Position numbers and translations under genes: made by a program | Notes under the pieces: model-generated | What the model was told of the DNA's origin: nothing | Databases searched by the model: none | What the model saw: only the letters and a program-made list of their open reading frames with translations | NCBI GenBank assembly: GCA_041688815.1 | Contig: JBDNHK010000089.1 | Location: 1-64,000, forward strand | DNA: 64,000 nt | Direction: 5' to 3' | Source of the DNA: Rhabdothermincola_A sp041688815 | GTDB lineage: Bacteria; Actinomycetota; Acidimicrobiia; Acidimicrobiales; Acidimicrobilacustridaceae | Shown here: piece by piece, positions 61,463 to 64,000 of the stretch | Layout: every line of letters begins with the position of its first letter | Numbering within the stretch: the stretch's first letter is position 1

Positions 61463-62038
61463 TCAGGACGCCCCGAGAGACCGCAGTTGGCGGTACCACT
61501 CACCGGCGACGACCGGGCCGACGAAGGTCGCGCCGAGATCCCACATCGGGAAGAACCGAATGGTGTGGATGCCCGTGCCGAGGTCGAGGTCGAGTTGGGG
61601 ACGCAGGAACCCGGGCGCCGTGGCCAGACTGATCTTCTTCACCCCGACATCGAAGCCCGTCTCACCGTCGGCGGTGGCGAAGGAGAGCCGGCCGTCGGTC
61701 ATCAGCAGCGTCCCCGCTCGCGAGGTGCCGGGGCGGCCGTCGCCTGGTGCCACCCAGTGTGCTGGAGTCGACGCGGTCGTCCCCTTGCGGGCTTGAAGTA
61801 GGGCTTCGGGGCCGAGGGTGAAGCGTTCGGGGGCCCGGCCCGACAGGGCGAGCCGCGTGGTGGCGATGGTCGCCATTCCGAACAGCAGCGTGGGCAACCA
61901 GAAGATGGCCTGCCCGATGACGATGGCGTTGTAGACGAAGATGGCCACGAAGACCCACCAGAGCACGGTGGAGTACACCCGACGGGCGCGGGCTCGCGCC
62001 GGGGCGGCGCGACTGGCGGCGGTTGGGGCTGAGGGCAT
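61463..62038 (-). CDS. Two-helix membrane protein with PH-like C-terminal domain (paralogue 2)
   Basis: The 191-residue protein is the likely paralogue of the gene at 60814-61446, directly upstream of it. It has a basic, Ala/Arg-rich start, a hairpin (VFVAIFVYNAIVIGQAIFWL, PTLLFGMATIATTRLAL) and a beta domain with LLMTDGRLSFATADGETGF, TIRFFPMWDLGATFVGPVVA and GEWYRQLRSL. The shared end pattern W-D-x6-V-x3-V-A-x-E-W-Y-R-Q-L supports a tandem duplication. It begins 5 bases after the nitroreductase stop, so the three probably form an operon. Confidence 0.65.
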   Translation of the reverse strand: MPSAPTAASRAAPARARARRVYSTVLWWVFVAIFVYNAIVIGQAIFWLPTLLFGMATIATTRLALSGRAPERFTLGPEALLQARKGTTASTPAHWVAPGDGRPGTSRAGTLLMTDGRLSFATADGETGFDVGVKKISLATAPGFLRPQLDLDLGTGIHTIRFFPMWDLGATFVGPVVAGEWYRQLRSLGAS

Positions 62039-62043
62039 CTGGA

Positions 62044-62682
62044 TCAGTGCCCGCCGGGGCCGGGGTTGCTGGTGAGGCGGCCCACCACGGGGCTCGGTCG
62101 TTCGGAGACGCGCACCTCGGCGATGGGCCAGCCCACGTACACGAGACCGACGACGGCGTCGGCGGGGTCGAAACCGCAGATCCCGGCGACCCGCGCCGAT
62201 CGGGTGGCGGCCCCGCTCGACCACAGCGTCGCCAGTCCGGCGGCCGTCGCCCCCAGAAGGAGCGTCTGGATGGCCGCCGCCACGGCGTCGCGATTCTCGA
62301 GTGTGGTGATGGGGTCCGGTCCGGCCGCCGCGGCCACGACGAGCACGACGGGGGCGCGGGTGTACTTGGTGCGGGCCTTCGCGATCTTCGCAGGGTTGTC
62401 CTCCCCGGCCTTCGCGACGTCACGGGCCAATGCCTCGCCGAGGGCTCGCCGGCCATCGCCGGTGACGGCGCAGAACCGCCACGGGAGGGTGCGGTGATGA
62501 TTCGGGGCCCACGACGCCAGCCGGCACAACCGCTCGACGAGCTCGACCGGAACGTCACGATCGGGATCGACCCGCAAGCTCGACCGGCGTGCTGCCGCCA
62601 GGACCTCGAACTTCTCGAGAAGGGCGTCGGGCTCTGGTCCATGGGAGGTCTCCGGAGCCGAGTTCGAGGACGCCGTCGTCAT
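62044..62682 (-). CDS. Nitroreductase-family flavoprotein
   Basis: This 212-residue FMN-dependent reductase has ARRSSLRVDPDRDVPVELVE, RLCRLASWAPNHHRTLPWRF with the FMN contacts, NRDAVAAAIQTLLLGATAAG, LATLWSSGAAT and VGLVYVGWPI at the end. The RxS start and the WAPNHH...P stretch are typical of the family. The substrate is unknown. The ATG at 62682 follows a TACGGT box by 6 bases. It is the first gene of the leftward unit with the two paralogous membrane proteins. Confidence 0.88.
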   Translation of the reverse strand: MTTASSNSAPETSHGPEPDALLEKFEVLAAARRSSLRVDPDRDVPVELVERLCRLASWAPNHHRTLPWRFCAVTGDGRRALGEALARDVAKAGEDNPAKIAKARTKYTRAPVVLVVAAAAGPDPITTLENRDAVAAAIQTLLLGATAAGLATLWSSGAATRSARVAGICGFDPADAVVGLVYVGWPIAEVRVSERPSPVVGRLTSNPGPGGH

Positions 62683-62688
62683 GGCCTG

Positions 62689-62694
62689 ACCGTA
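62689..62694 (-). promoter_or_regulatory. -10 box TACGGT, likely leaderless promoter of the nitroreductase gene
   Basis: TACGGT on the minus strand, 6 bases before the ATG at 62682, with no ribosome site between. Confidence 0.4.
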
Positions 62695-62809
62695 GCGGTG
62701 TGACAAGACCCTGGTGCGGTCGGTCCCCGGCGCGGTATGGTGGGCGGGCTCCGGGCGGAGTGCGGGCCTTCTCTTGTCATCGATCCTTGATCGGTGCGAT
62801 GGAGGTTTT

Positions 62810-64000
62810 ATGCGCTTCGCGGTTGTCTTCCCCAGTCGAGTCCTCCCGATCGTCGTCGTTGGCGCGCTCGTGGTTTCGGGGTCGGTGCTGGCCACCCCTG
62901 CACCTGGAGGAGCCCAGGATGCCCGCCAGGAGCGGTTCCGGGTCCAGTCCGAGCGCGCCCAGGTGGCCTCCCAGGTCGATGCTCTCCAGGCCGATCAGGC
63001 CCGGGTGACCGAAGCGCTGACGACCATCGACGTCAACGTGAGGGCACAGGAGCAGGCGGCCGCCGACGCCACCCGCTCCGCCGAGACCAGCGCCGCGGAA
63101 GCCGAAACGGCACGACGGGCGGCCGAGGCCAGTGCCGCAGAGCTGGCCGAACTGCGGTCCCGACTCACGCGCCTGGCGGTCTCGGCTTACGTCGACCCGC
63201 CGGGCGAGGACCTGCTGCGGCGCTTCGAGGCCGGTTCGGCCCAGGAGGACGCCACCCGCCGGGCCTTCATGTCGATGCGGTCCGGTCGCGACGTCGACGT
63301 GATCGACCAGGTCCGGGTGACGCAACGGCGCTTGGAGGACGAGGTGCGTCGGGCCGAGGCCGCCAGGGTGGCGGCCGAGCAGGCACGGGAGAAGGCAGTT
63401 GCCACGGTGTCGTCGCTCGGTGCGGCTCGGTCCGACCAGCAGGCCTTCGCCGTCCAGGTCCGCCAGCGCCTCGACTCGCGATTGTCCGACGCGGCCGCCC
63501 TGGCGTCGCTCGACGCCGGCCTGGCCCAGCGGATCATGGCCGAGGAGGCCGCGGTCGCGGCCGCAGTGGCCCGAGTGGCCCCGGCGCCACGACCGAGCGG
63601 TGAGCCGTCGCCGGGTGGTGGCACTGGTGGCGGCGGGGGTGGCGGCGACCCGACTCCCGGTCCCACCCCGACCACACCGCCGCGACCGATTCCCCGACCG
63701 CCCACCCCTCCGTTGCGCACGGTCGGCGGGATCACCGTCAACGCCGCCATCGCCGACCGTCTCGCCGGCCTCCTCGTTGCGGCCCGGGCCGACGGCATCG
63801 TGCTCGGAGGATCCGGCTACCGCGACATCAACGCCCAGATCGCTCTCCGGCGCCAGAACTGCGGCCCCTCCGACTTCGCCATCTGGGAGATGTCACCCGA
63901 CCAGTGCAGTCCCCCCACGGCTCGCCCCGGTGCGTCCCTGCACGAGCAGGGCCTGGCCGTCGACTTCACCGCCAACGGCCGGTTCATCACCAGTCGCAGC
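62810..64000 (+). CDS. Secreted coiled-coil protein with M15 D,D-carboxypeptidase domain; runs off the window
   Basis: The first 397 residues are visible. It has an N-terminal signal (VLPIVVVGALVVSGSVLATP) and a long Ala/Glu/Arg-rich coiled coil (about 38-270: QSERAQVASQVDALQADQAR, EAETARRAAEASAAELAEL). Within this is LAVSAYVDPPGEDLLRRFEA, as in other wall-hydrolase coiled coils. A Gly/Pro/Thr-rich linker leads to a VanY-like M15 domain (about 315 on) with GGSGYRDINAQIALRRQN and the zinc motif SLHEQGLAVDFTANG (SxHxxGxAxDF). It is probably a cell-wall D,D-carboxypeptidase. A GGAGG site lies 5 bases before the ATG. Confidence 0.88.
   Translation, partial: MRFAVVFPSRVLPIVVVGALVVSGSVLATPAPGGAQDARQERFRVQSERAQVASQVDALQADQARVTEALTTIDVNVRAQEQAAADATRSAETSAAEAETARRAAEASAAELAELRSRLTRLAVSAYVDPPGEDLLRRFEAGSAQEDATRRAFMSMRSGRDVDVIDQVRVTQRRLEDEVRRAEAARVAAEQAREKAVATVSSLGAARSDQQAFAVQVRQRLDSRLSDAAALASLDAGLAQRIMAEEAAVAAAVARVAPAPRPSGEPSPGGGTGGGGGGGDPTPGPTPTTPPRPIPRPPTPPLRTVGGITVNAAIADRLAGLLVAARADGIVLGGSGYRDINAQIALRRQNCGPSDFAIWEMSPDQCSPPTARPGASLHEQGLAVDFTANGRFITSRS

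Noticed and set aside
62700..62809. Riboswitch upstream of the M15 peptidase gene
   Set aside because: Looked for a c-di-AMP (ydaO-type) leader as seen before some wall hydrolases. The 110 bases show no matching core motifs.

Overview
The window is GC-rich DNA (GTG starts are common and codon third positions are mostly G or C) from an actinomycete-type chromosome. The core order rpmH-dnaA-dnaN-recF-DUF721-gyrB-gyrA-DUF3566-tRNA-Ile(GAT) on one side, and rnpA-yidD-yidC-jag ... parA-parB, cwlM-trxA-trxB, anti-sigma/sigma, DUF6049 and cca on the other, is the order known around the origin of Mycobacterium tuberculosis. Together with an ssb-rpsR-rplI-dnaB block, inositol-phosphate synthase and the sequence style, this suggests a deep-branching Actinomycetota, most likely Acidimicrobiia. 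The lineage is an inference; the gene order is seen directly.

Layout. 1-9.4 kb: a 5'-truncated purU, two small membrane proteins, ino1, a fused asymmetric ABC exporter, a KhtT/KhtU-type cation/proton antiporter pair and a broken LigD-type polymerase gene. 9.4-12 kb: a YoaK-type membrane protein, class I aldolase and an MtfA-type peptidase. 12-15 kb: an arsenic island (ArsI-like dioxygenase, ArsR, ArsC, aquaglyceroporin and an ArsR-ArsC fusion) with palindromic operators. 15-19.7 kb: dnaB with an intein, rplI, rpsR with a long repeat-bearing tail, ssb and rpsF. 19.9-29.4 kb: a frameshifted P450, a DUF192 lipoprotein, panB, a class A PBP, DUF5318, a methyltransferase, the CCA-adding enzyme, an HDAC-family deacetylase and a GNAT acetyltransferase. 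29.4-38 kb: DUF6049, DegV, a PknB-like kinase, an ECF sigma with its probable anti-sigma, a membrane protein, trxB, trxA and a CwlM-like protein. 38-43.6 kb: parB, parA, rsmG (inverted and bracketed by two parS sites), jag, yidC, yidD, rnpA and rpmH. 43.6-55 kb: dnaA, oriC, dnaN, recF, DUF721, gyrB, gyrA, a TadE/G-like protein, DUF3566 and tRNA-Ile. 55-64 kb: a dinucleotide-binding oxidoreductase, a sigma-factor fragment, the copper-linked ycnI/ycnJ pair, hisN, a P450, an unrecognised CxxC protein, a pair of paralogous membrane proteins, a nitroreductase and the start of a secreted M15 carboxypeptidase.

How the parts work together. The centre is the replication start: DnaA, its boxes and an AT-rich unwinding region between dnaA and dnaN, with ParAB/parS segregation genes and the clamp, gyrase and RecF genes around it. 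A second group of DnaA-box-like sequences precedes the dnaB helicase gene. The left arm has a self-contained arsenic circuit that appears to rely on a channel rather than a pump. Several genes are visibly decaying (purU, ligD-pol, P450, a sigma fragment). At least ten genes have a TANNNT box 6-8 bases before the start codon, a pattern expected for leaderless mRNAs.
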